Shown here one piece after another: positions 56,746-64,000 of a stretch of DNA of 64,000 nucleotides. The position numbers and the translations under genes were made by a program. The first letter of the stretch is position 1. Every line of letters begins with the position of its first letter. Location of the stretch: contig CAIJXB010000026.1 of assembly GCA_903824495.1 (NCBI GenBank), positions 240,876 through 304,875 on the forward strand, written 5' to 3'. The notes under the pieces were generated by a model that did no database searches, had not been told where the DNA came from, and saw nothing but the letters and a program-made list of their open reading frames with translations. This DNA is from an uncultured Chlamydiae bacterium. GTDB taxonomy: Bacteria > Chlamydiota > Chlamydiia > Chlamydiales > Rhabdochlamydiaceae.

Positions 56746-59376
56746 TTACCTTCTAAATTCATCGATAAGGTTGGCGACAATGCCTGACCATCCTGTTTGG
56801 TGGGAAGATCCAAGCCCTTGTCCTGTGTCCCCATGATAAAACTCATAAAAGAGAATGTGGTCTTTGAAATGGGGATCGGAAGCAAAAGGAAAGTGAGGTC
56901 CCAGGAAGGGGCGAACTCCTGTAGGGCCTGTAGTAAAAAGAGAGATCATCTTAGTTGCAAATCCAGGAGCAATCTCTTCTAAAAGAATCGGAGGCTCATT
57001 TTCTACATAGATAGGAAGAGTATGACCGAAGACTTCAGAAAACTTTTTAAGAGATTGGATGAGCAGGTACGTTGTTGGAAACCAAATGGGACCTCTCCAG
57101 TTGGAGTTTCCTCCTTTAATTCTTTCAATGGAATCCCCTGGCTCATACCTTACTTGGGTATTTTTATAGGAAAAGGGATTTTGCTCATGAAATTTGGAAA
57201 GGCTTCGAAGTCCAAAATCGGAGCGGAACTCCTTAGGATCCCATACATAATGAAGGATTTTCTGTAGGGAGTGTTCATTTACAAGAGATAGGATATAGAC
57301 TTTTTGATCATTTTTAATGATGGAAGTAAGGCAGTCTTTGGTCAATGTTTTGCGGTTATTTAAAAACCATAGAAAATCTTTTTTCATTTGAGGGAACTGG
57401 TTCAACTCTTCTTCAGAAATCATTTCCACCGCATAAAGGGGGATGAGTCCCACTAAAGACCTTACATGGAACCTAGAGAAGCTTCCGTCGCGATGAAGAA
57501 GGACGTCGTAAAAAAAGCCGTCATCTTCACTCCACATAGAGTACTGTTTATTTCCTAAATTTTTCATCGCATCGGCAATGTAGACAAAGTGCTGAAAGAA
57601 CTTTGTCGCCATGCTTTCATAAGAAGCATTGATTTTGGCAAGCTCAAGAGCCACTCTCATGAGGTTGAGACAAAACATGGCCATCCAGCCTGTTCCATCC
57701 GATTGTTTCAATACTCCTCCCTTTTCAGATTCCTTAGAGCGATCGATGAGCGAAATGTTATCGAGCCCTAAAAAACCTCCTTCAAAAACGTTACAGCCGG
57801 AGCTGTCGACCTTATTCACCCAAAAGGCAAAATTTAAGAGGAGCTTTAAAAAGCATTTCTCCAAAAAGATGGGATCATACTTCCCTGTTTGTTCTTTTTG
57901 CATTTGATAAAGACGGTAAGCTGCCCAGGCTTGTACTGGAGGGTTCAAGTCAGAAAACTCCCATTCATAAGCAGGGATCGCTCCGTTGGGGTGTTGGAAC
58001 TGATCAAAGAGCAGAAGCCATATCTGTTCTTTTGCGAACTCGATATCGATAAGAGCAAGGCTTAAGCAGTGGAATGCTGTGTCCCAAGCGGCAAACCAGG
58101 GGTATTCCCACTTGTCTGGCATGGACAAAATACGCATAGAGTTCAAATGGCGCCAGTGGACGTTGCGTATGCGCTCATGATTTTCCGGAGGGGGGACCTT
58201 GTCGCCTTTGAGCCATAAATTGACATCGAAAAGGTAAAACTGCTTATTCCAAATCATCCCGGATAAAGCGCGTCTTTGGATCGTTTTCTCATCAGAGGAT
58301 GCTTTTGGAGGATGGATAGATTCGTAAAAGGCGTCAGCTTCTTTTTTGCGTTTTAAAATGATGGATTCGACATCTTTTAAGGGATTTTCTAAAGGGGTAT
58401 CTGTAAATCTTAAGTATAAGGTGGCAGATCCTCCTGCCGGGATCGCATCAAAAAAGTAATGTAGACATGCTTTGGTTCCATACTTCTCAGGGTTAGTGGC
58501 AGGTTGTTTGTGGACGATTGCCTCATGAAAGGCATTTTTACCATATTTGTTAGCTGCATCTATCATGTCGTTGTTTGTGAAAAGAGGGTTGCCGCCTTCC
58601 ATTCCGTAAAGATAGCGCTTACCCAAATGGTAGTTGAAAAATAGGTTCGAAGGGGAAAGAAGCTGGTTGTCATCGGCAATAAGGCAGAGATTGCCATTCG
58701 TAATCTGAGGTTTGGGTAAGGGGGTATCGCTCCAGGCCCATTGGTTGCGAAACCAAAGCTGTGGGATAATATGTAAACAGGCTGCTTCAGGGCCTCGATT
58801 GAAGGCCTCAATGCGTATACATAAGTCCTCAGAAGAGGCTTTGGCATATTCGATCACAATGTCAAAGTAGCGGTTTTCAGAGAAAGCGCCGGTATCTGTG
58901 ATTTCGTATTCTGGATCTTTTGTCCCTCTTTCTCGATTTACCCTTTTTAATTCTTCGTAGGGGAATTCTCTTTGAGGGTATTTATAGAGATACTTCATGT
59001 AGGAATGGGTAGGAGTTGCATCTAAATGATAATAGCACTCTTTTACGTCCTCTCCATGATTGCCTTCCCCGGATGAAAGTCCAAAAAGGCGCTCTTTTAA
59101 AAGGGGGTCTTTTCCATTCCAAAAAGCGGGAGCAAAGGCAAGGACTTGATACCGATCACACCATCCTGCAATTCCATCCTCGCCCCACCTGTAAACTTTT
59201 TGATGAGCCTGTTCAAAAGGAAAATAGCTCCAAGCATCTCCATTTTCGCTGTAATCTTCCCTGACGGTACCCCAAGATCTTTCAGCAATATAAGGGCCCC
59301 ATTTATACCATTTAGGGACGGGAGACTGCTTGTTATCGGATAATCTGATCTGTTCTTCTGTTTTTTCTCGGCTCAA
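56746..59376 (-). CDS. GH63-family glycoside hydrolase (mannosylglycerate hydrolase-like)
   Basis: 876 residues; TTG start with a GAGAAG upstream. N-terminal beta-sandwich (WGPYIAERSWGTVREDYS, WSYFPFEQAHQKVYRWGEDG), then an (alpha/alpha)6 barrel with GMIWNKQFYLFDVNLWLKGD, FAAWDTAFHCLSLALID (catalytic-acid region), NPPVQAWAAYRLYQ and the C-terminal GNSNWRGPIWFPTTYLLIQS. The layout matches bacterial GH63 enzymes that release alpha-linked glucose or mannose units. No signal peptide, so cytosolic. Together with the sugar porter next door it suggests intracellular use of an imported glycoside. Confidence 0.85.
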   Translation of the reverse strand: MSREKTEEQIRLSDNKQSPVPKWYKWGPYIAERSWGTVREDYSENGDAWSYFPFEQAHQKVYRWGEDGIAGWCDRYQVLAFAPAFWNGKDPLLKERLFGLSSGEGNHGEDVKECYYHLDATPTHSYMKYLYKYPQREFPYEELKRVNRERGTKDPEYEITDTGAFSENRYFDIVIEYAKASSEDLCIRIEAFNRGPEAACLHIIPQLWFRNQWAWSDTPLPKPQITNGNLCLIADDNQLLSPSNLFFNYHLGKRYLYGMEGGNPLFTNNDMIDAANKYGKNAFHEAIVHKQPATNPEKYGTKACLHYFFDAIPAGGSATLYLRFTDTPLENPLKDVESIILKRKKEADAFYESIHPPKASSDEKTIQRRALSGMIWNKQFYLFDVNLWLKGDKVPPPENHERIRNVHWRHLNSMRILSMPDKWEYPWFAAWDTAFHCLSLALIDIEFAKEQIWLLLFDQFQHPNGAIPAYEWEFSDLNPPVQAWAAYRLYQMQKEQTGKYDPIFLEKCFLKLLLNFAFWVNKVDSSGCNVFEGGFLGLDNISLIDRSKESEKGGVLKQSDGTGWMAMFCLNLMRVALELAKINASYESMATKFFQHFVYIADAMKNLGNKQYSMWSEDDGFFYDVLLHRDGSFSRFHVRSLVGLIPLYAVEMISEEELNQFPQMKKDFLWFLNNRKTLTKDCLTSIIKNDQKVYILSLVNEHSLQKILHYVWDPKEFRSDFGLRSLSKFHEQNPFSYKNTQVRYEPGDSIERIKGGNSNWRGPIWFPTTYLLIQSLKKFSEVFGHTLPIYVENEPPILLEEIAPGFATKMISLFTTGPTGVRPFLGPHFPFASDPHFKDHILFYEFYHGDTGQGLGSSHQTGWSGIVANLIDEFRR

Positions 59377-59491
59377 ATTCTTCTCTTTTTGTGCATCCCT
59401 TCCATATAGTAAGAATATAATTGTATGTCAATTTTGATTTGCATTTTTAGAAATCCAGTGTAATCTGGTTTTTATAAAAAAGAGGTGACCT

Positions 59492-60784
59492 TTGAAATAT
59501 TTGAGTAGATATTCCATTTTTGTAATAGCAACAGCAGTTTTAAGCGGTTTTTTGTTCGGTTATTACATGGCAATCATTTCAGGAGCATTGCTTTTCATCT
59601 CTTCTGCTTTTCATTTTTCCCTAAATCAAGAGAGCATTTTTGTAAGCACCCTTCTTTTGGGGGCGATTTTGGGAGGTAGTATCGGAGGATGCTTGACGGA
59701 TCGATTTGGGAGGAAAAAGGTATTTATGCTAACGGCTATCCTTCTCATCTTAGGATGCCTTATTTTAATTGGAGCAACTTCTTATTCTATTTTGATTGCT
59801 GGTAGGGTTCTTCAAGGGTTTGCTATCGGAATCATTTCAGTGGCGGTTCCTCTTTACTTAGGAGAGATTTCACCTACAGCTCAAAGAGGGGGGATCGTGG
59901 CGACCTATCAGATGACCATGAGTGTTGGCATACTTGTAGCTTATCTTGTGAATTATGGGTTTACTGCCAGTAGTAACTGGAAGATGATGTTTCTTTTGGG
60001 GCTTATTCCTGCTTTTTTACAGATTGTCTTTCTTTGGTTCATTCCGGAATCTCCTTTTTGGCTTTTTACAAAAGGTAAAAAGGCTTTAGCAAGTAAGGCC
60101 TTAAAAGAGCTTAGTCTTCCCTCTTCTTTTGAACAGACAGAACCTAAAGAAGTTAAGGTTAGTCATAAGACTCTTTCGTTTATATTGATTGTAGGGATTT
60201 TACTCAGTGCCTTTCAGCAGCTTTCAGGCGTTAACGTTATGATCTACTACGCCCCAAAGATCTTTCATGAGGCCGGTTATACATCCGCGTTAAGTGCCAT
60301 GCTTGCAACGCTTTCCTTAGGTCTTGCTAACTTAATAGGATGCCTTATTTCTGTTTGTATATTGGATCGAGTTGGCCGAAGAAAGCTTTTATTGATTGGT
60401 ATTTTCGGGATGCTTGTGAGTTTACTTTGTCTTTGCATTTTTTCTTTTTACAACATCCCTTCTATAGACAAGGTGTCTGTTGCGGTATTGATTGCTTACA
60501 TGCTCTTTTTTGCTGTGGGACCAGGTCCTGTTACCTGGGTTCTTCTTTCAGAAATTTATCCACCCCAGATAAGGGATAAGGCCATGACTTTTTCCTTGGT
60601 TGCCAACTGGGTATGTGTCTATATCGTTTTACTCACGTTTCCTTACCTTTTTACCTGGATAAAAAGCGTTGGAGCTTTTGGGATCTATGCAGCTTTGAAC
60701 CTCTTAGGTTTTTTGTTTGTTTTTAAATATATTCCGGAAACAAAAAGAAAAACAATGGGTGAAATTTCTAATCTTTTCAAATAG
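59492..60784 (+). CDS. Sugar porter (MFS, SP family)
   Basis: 430 residues, about 12 helices. Family signatures: CLTDRFGRKKVFM after helix 2, GRVLQGFAIGIISVAVPLYLGEISP in helix 4, PESPFWL at the central loop, GRRKLLLIG after helix 8, and the C-terminal PETKRKTMGEI. SP members carry hexoses or pentoses with H+. TTG start after GAGGTGAC. It lies divergent from the GH63 gene over 115 bases and upstream of glgC, so sugar uptake for glycogen is a reasonable guess. Confidence 0.9.
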   Translation: MKYLSRYSIFVIATAVLSGFLFGYYMAIISGALLFISSAFHFSLNQESIFVSTLLLGAILGGSIGGCLTDRFGRKKVFMLTAILLILGCLILIGATSYSILIAGRVLQGFAIGIISVAVPLYLGEISPTAQRGGIVATYQMTMSVGILVAYLVNYGFTASSNWKMMFLLGLIPAFLQIVFLWFIPESPFWLFTKGKKALASKALKELSLPSSFEQTEPKEVKVSHKTLSFILIVGILLSAFQQLSGVNVMIYYAPKIFHEAGYTSALSAMLATLSLGLANLIGCLISVCILDRVGRRKLLLIGIFGMLVSLLCLCIFSFYNIPSIDKVSVAVLIAYMLFFAVGPGPVTWVLLSEIYPPQIRDKAMTFSLVANWVCVYIVLLTFPYLFTWIKSVGAFGIYAALNLLGFLFVFKYIPETKRKTMGEISNLFK

Positions 60785-60863
60785 TTGTTAATTTAATAGT
60801 TTGATTTATTTATTGGTAAGTGTTAATTGTTAAATTATACATCACTTATTAAGCGGAATTCTA

Positions 60864-62099
60864 ATGCCAAATTGCGCAGATCTTAAACTAAATGAGAAAG
60901 TCATGAGCATTGTTCTCGCAGGAGGACAAGGCACAAGACTGCATCCTTTAACGCTTCATAGATGTAAACCTGCAGTGTCTTTTGGAGGGAAGTATCGTTT
61001 GATCGATATCCCTATTTCTAACTCTCTTAATTCCAAAATCCATAAGATTCGTGTCATCTCCCAGTACTTTGCTTCAGGGCTCCAGCAGCACTTAAGCGCA
61101 ACGTACACTCACGATTCATTTTCAGATGGTAATTTGGAGATGCTTTGTCCAGAGGAAACCCCTACAGGAATCCGTTGGTTTAAAGGAACGGCGGATGCCG
61201 TTCGTCAGAATTTAGAGCACTTGGCTGATCCTAGTGTTGAGTACTATCTCATTCTTTCAGGGGACCAGCTCTACACACTTGATCTATTACATATGGTCGA
61301 GTTTGCAAAAAAACTAGATGCTGACCTTGTCGTGGCATCGCTTCCTGTCGCTGAAAAAGAAGCTAAGAGAATGGGGCTTTTAAAGCCAGGGGCTGATGGA
61401 CGCATTGATGATTTCTATGAAAAACCTCAGACCAAAGAACTTTTAGATAAGTTCTCTTATGAAAATGGCAAATACTTAGGATCCATGGGGATCTATGTCT
61501 TTAAAAAAGAGGCGCTTTTGAAAATCTTAAAAGAGCCGGGAGATGACTTTGGTAAAGATCTTATTCCGCTCATGATCTCTCAAAAAAATAGCTTCGCCTA
61601 TATTTATAATGGATATTGGGAAGACATTGGCACGGTCGCTTCTTTTTATGAGGCTAACCTAGCTTTGATAGAGCAAAAAAACTGTCTGAACATGTGCGAT
61701 CCTTGGCACCCTATCTATGCAGAAGTGCAGCATTTACCCAATACTCTTATTAAGGGCGCCCGCATAGACAGATCGATCATTAGCCTTGGCTGTAACATAG
61801 AAGCTAAGGAGATCACCCACAGTTTGATTGGGCCCCGTACCAACATCGGCAAGGATTCTGTCATCCAAGATACCATCATTATGGGAAGTCCCGGGTCTTT
61901 TGGAGAGCACTCCCTTTCTATTGGTAAAAACTGCACAATTCAAAAATCGATCATTGATGAGCACTGTCAAATCGGTCATCATGTTGAGCTTACCAATAAA
62001 AAAAATATTCTCCACTACGATGGAGATGGCGTATTTATACGGGATGGGATTATTATTGTGACATCAGGGACAAAGGTCCCAGACAACTTTATTTTATAA
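60864..62099 (+). CDS. glgC: Glucose-1-phosphate adenylyltransferase
   Basis: 411 residues. N-terminal nucleotide-binding GGQGTRLHPLTLHRCKPAVS and KYRLIDIPISN, substrate site WFKGTADAVRQN, FKGTADAV loop, and SGDQLY; residues about 320-400 form a left-handed beta-helix (IGPRTNIGKDSVIQDTIIMG). Makes ADP-glucose for glycogen synthesis. No other glycogen gene is in the window. ATG after GCGGAATT. Confidence 0.95.
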   Translation: MPNCADLKLNEKVMSIVLAGGQGTRLHPLTLHRCKPAVSFGGKYRLIDIPISNSLNSKIHKIRVISQYFASGLQQHLSATYTHDSFSDGNLEMLCPEETPTGIRWFKGTADAVRQNLEHLADPSVEYYLILSGDQLYTLDLLHMVEFAKKLDADLVVASLPVAEKEAKRMGLLKPGADGRIDDFYEKPQTKELLDKFSYENGKYLGSMGIYVFKKEALLKILKEPGDDFGKDLIPLMISQKNSFAYIYNGYWEDIGTVASFYEANLALIEQKNCLNMCDPWHPIYAEVQHLPNTLIKGARIDRSIISLGCNIEAKEITHSLIGPRTNIGKDSVIQDTIIMGSPGSFGEHSLSIGKNCTIQKSIIDEHCQIGHHVELTNKKNILHYDGDGVFIRDGIIIVTSGTKVPDNFIL

Positions 62100-62109
62100 T
62101 AAGTTCTAT

Positions 62110-62850
62110 ATGTCTATTTGGGCCCTTTCAGATCTCCATCTTGCCGTCAGTAATCCGTCTAAAGACATGTCTGTTTTTGGTCCTGATTGGGAAAATTACA
62201 TGGAAAAGATCAAAGACAGGTGGCTCTCTACCATTAAGCCTGAAGATCTCGTTCTTATTCCTGGAGACATTTGCTGGGCCATGACGCTTGAAGAATCAAA
62301 AGCTGATCTTGATTGGATTGACAAGCTCCCAGGAACCAAACTTATCCTAAAAGGAAACCACGACTATTGGTGGGCCTCTAATAACAAAATGAAAGCGGCC
62401 TTGCCGCCATCTATTCATTTCATCTACAACAATGTATTTAACTGGAATGGGGTGACAATAGGGGGATCTAGACTTTGGGATACAAAGGAATATAACTTTT
62501 CTTCTGCTATAGAGTACAAAGAAAACCCAAGAGAGAAGAAAACCGCTTATGATCCCGCAGCCGATGAGAAGATCTTTCAAAAGGAACTTGAGAGATTAAA
62601 GCTCAGTCTACAGCAACTAGATCCGAAAGCAACTTTTAGAATTGCTCTCACTCATTATCCACCGATTGGAGCCGATCTTGCTTCTTCTTCTGTTTCAGCA
62701 ATTCTAGAAGAGTTTAAGATCGATGTCTGTATCTTTGGGCATCTTCATAGCCTCAAAAAAGGCTCCCTTCCTTTCGGCACCAAAAATGGTGTTCGTTACG
62801 TCTTTGCCTCTTGTGACTATTTGGATTTTAAGCCGGTGTTGATTCAATAA
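62110..62850 (+). CDS. Metallophosphoesterase
   Basis: 246 residues. Calcineurin-like motifs in order: SDLHLAV, LIPGDICWAM, LKGNHDYWW, ALTHYPPIG and FGHLHSLKKG. Resembles the YpbG-type/CpdA-like phosphoesterases. Ten bases after glgC with no clear ribosome binding site, so it may be read on the glgC transcript. Substrate unknown; a cyclic nucleotide phosphodiesterase would fit with the cyclase in this window but is speculation. Confidence 0.85.
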   Translation: MSIWALSDLHLAVSNPSKDMSVFGPDWENYMEKIKDRWLSTIKPEDLVLIPGDICWAMTLEESKADLDWIDKLPGTKLILKGNHDYWWASNNKMKAALPPSIHFIYNNVFNWNGVTIGGSRLWDTKEYNFSSAIEYKENPREKKTAYDPAADEKIFQKELERLKLSLQQLDPKATFRIALTHYPPIGADLASSSVSAILEEFKIDVCIFGHLHSLKKGSLPFGTKNGVRYVFASCDYLDFKPVLIQ

Positions 62851-62967
62851 TTAACTCATTTGAGTCAATTTTTCATCAGTTTTTCGCTTTAACTCTATCA
62901 ACACAACTCCATTGAAATCAAGGATAGTAGGCAGAAAAAGAAAGAGTCGGAACCGATATAGAGGCAG

Positions 62968-63681
62968 TCATGGCCAACTTTTTATCGATGCCGCATAAGG
63001 ATCGAAAGATTTTAAGACCCACTCACTCTTTGGCAGCGGTTTTTCGTTATATTTACATGAGTCTTCCCGATTGTTTCTCATCTTCTTCTCTATTGGAAGA
63101 GCATAGGTTTGAAAGCAAACAAGTTTAAGGCTGTATTGCTCATTAGGTTCGATAGCATTCGGAAATAGCCGCTCTATTTCCCGGATAGTATCGGAGTTGT
63201 GCCATGGGCTAGGTATCTGTGCACAGACGATTTCCCAATTTCTCTTTTCACAAGGTTTGTCTTTAGGATACCAGCCGTGGATGAATTGCATATCCGGCAT
63301 AGTATGCCAGTTTAAAGAAGGAAATTCTCTTCCGGGCACTAGATCTACGGTAGTGCCCTTAAAAGCCTCGAGTTCATTATGGGCCATGCGGCAAAAGTAG
63401 TGGTTCCAAGGACAATAGTATGCCATAAAGTACAAGTAAAACGCGTCATTGCCAAGACTTGTAAGAATTAAATCGCGACTAGCTCCTTCATCAGCGATGC
63501 TAAAGGAAGATAGCCTTCTAAGATGATGAGTTTCCTTATTTCCATTTGATAAAAAGATACCTAAAACACTTAAAGCAGCTAGAGCTATTATGCCAACAAC
63601 TAGAACTCTTTTAGAAGTAGAGGCTTCTTTTTCTGCAGCCTGGTAAGGGTTGTTTTGAATAGGTTGAGTTGTTATTTTCAT
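62968..63681 (-). CDS. Single-pass membrane protein, unknown
   Basis: 237 residues; ATG nine bases after GGAG. Polar N-terminus (1-22), one transmembrane helix (about 25-45: VLVVGIIALAALSVLGIFLS), then a domain with many aromatic and Cys residues (FYLYFMAYYCPWNHYFCRMA, CEKRNWEIVCAQ). No family recognised. Secretion by the type III system or a simple inner-membrane anchor are both possible. Layout is like 51103-51600. Confidence 0.65.
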   Translation of the reverse strand: MKITTQPIQNNPYQAAEKEASTSKRVLVVGIIALAALSVLGIFLSNGNKETHHLRRLSSFSIADEGASRDLILTSLGNDAFYLYFMAYYCPWNHYFCRMAHNELEAFKGTTVDLVPGREFPSLNWHTMPDMQFIHGWYPKDKPCEKRNWEIVCAQIPSPWHNSDTIREIERLFPNAIEPNEQYSLKLVCFQTYALPIEKKMRNNREDSCKYNEKPLPKSEWVLKSFDPYAASIKSWP

Positions 63682-63880
63682 GCTTATACTCCATTTGAGA
63701 TTAAATTAAATAGAGTTTAGCTGCGTTTCTTATATTTTATCAATGCTGCATTTTTTATTTTTAGTTATTTAAAATTTAGTGTTTGTTTTTTGTTGATAAC
63801 AGGTGGGGAGCCGTACGAAAATTGCTATGGAAGCGTCTTTGTAAAGCAAAAATATTATTATGCTTGGGCTGTTAGAAAAG

Positions 63881-63908
63881 GATAATCACCTCAAAAGAGG
63901 TGATTATC
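63881..63908 (-). terminator. 12-bp perfect hairpin after the partial gene
   Basis: GATAATCACCTC-AAAA-GAGGTGATTATC, 11 bases past the stop of the minus-strand partial gene. Perfect stem with a short weak T-run on the minus strand. Confidence 0.7.
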
Positions 63909-63919
63909 GAGGAGTTATT

Positions 63920-64000
63920 TTAATAAGCCTTTAAAATCCACTCGAGCTCTTCCTTGCTTTCTTTCGTCAGATTAGGAAGGTTAGTTAGCTCCTTAAGCAC
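63920..64000 (-). CDS. C-terminal 26 residues of an unknown protein (partial)
   Basis: The minus-strand frame from the window edge ends at TAA (63920-63922) and encodes a hydrophilic helical tail (LTKESKEELEWILKAY). A perfect hairpin follows at 63881-63908, as expected for a gene end. Too short to name. Confidence 0.5.
   Translation of the reverse strand: MLKELTNLPNLTKESKEELEWILKAY

Overview
The window looks like chromosome from an obligate intracellular bacterium of the Chlamydiales, most likely an environmental ('chlamydia-like') lineage rather than Chlamydia itself. The reasons are: a topoisomerase I carrying a C-terminal SWIB domain, two tandem TyrP-type aromatic amino acid carriers, a mutL-pepP pair near pseudopilin genes, groESL behind a CIRCE-like element, sigma-54, several candidate inclusion-membrane (Inc-type) proteins with bilobed hydrophobic segments, and a moderately AT-rich sequence. 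Genes missing from reduced Chlamydia genomes (PutA, a class III adenylate cyclase, a two-domain ABC permease, GH63, a NamZ-like hydrolase) argue for a larger-genome relative. The species cannot be named from the sequence alone.

Layout. 1-3.3 kb: end of one tyrP, a second tyrP and uvrB. 3.4-6.2 kb: accessory block with an Inc-like protein and two very acidic, Ser/Thr-rich proteins of unknown function. 6.4-12.7 kb: topA-SWIB, a coupled set (small membrane peptide, membrane zinc protease, GH130-like propeller lipoprotein) and rpoN. 12.8-14.3 kb: two paralogous hydrophobic proteins of an unrecognised family. 14.3-25.9 kb: pcrA/uvrD, a secreted M2-type peptidase, putA, a NamZ-like muramidase and groESL. 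25.9-29.7 kb: secreted methyltransferase-like protein, prmA, tRNA-Arg, a metallo-beta-lactamase-fold hydrolase and peroxiredoxin. 29.8-33.9 kb: three-gene envelope cluster (secreted protein, membrane sulfatase/phosphotransferase-fold protein, secreted lipase-like hydrolase) with a hairpin that buries a ribosome binding site. 33.9-40.7 kb: eno-rsgA-SPOUT methyltransferase operon, MFS carrier and cca. 40.8-51 kb: mutL-pepP-adenylate cyclase-histidine kinase operon facing a gspI/J/K-like pseudopilin operon, then an acidic protein and an outer membrane barrel. 51-55 kb: ABC importer without a binding protein and a Cys-rich protein. 55.3-64 kb: secreted endonuclease/exonuclease/phosphatase-fold enzyme, GH63 glycosidase, sugar porter, glgC, a phosphoesterase and two terminal unknowns.

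How the genes relate. Housekeeping (DNA repair, protein folding, translation factors, glycolysis) alternates with accessory blocks whose products carry signal peptides, beta-barrel signatures or membrane hairpins, so most of the novelty concerns the cell envelope and host interface. GH63, the sugar porter and GlgC suggest a carbohydrate uptake/glycogen theme; PutA, TyrP and several peptidases suggest amino acid scavenging from the host; cyclase and kinase suggest a signalling unit. tRNA-Arg has no encoded CCA, matching the CCA-adding enzyme at 39.5-40.7 kb. Every functional call is read from motifs by eye; no database search was run.
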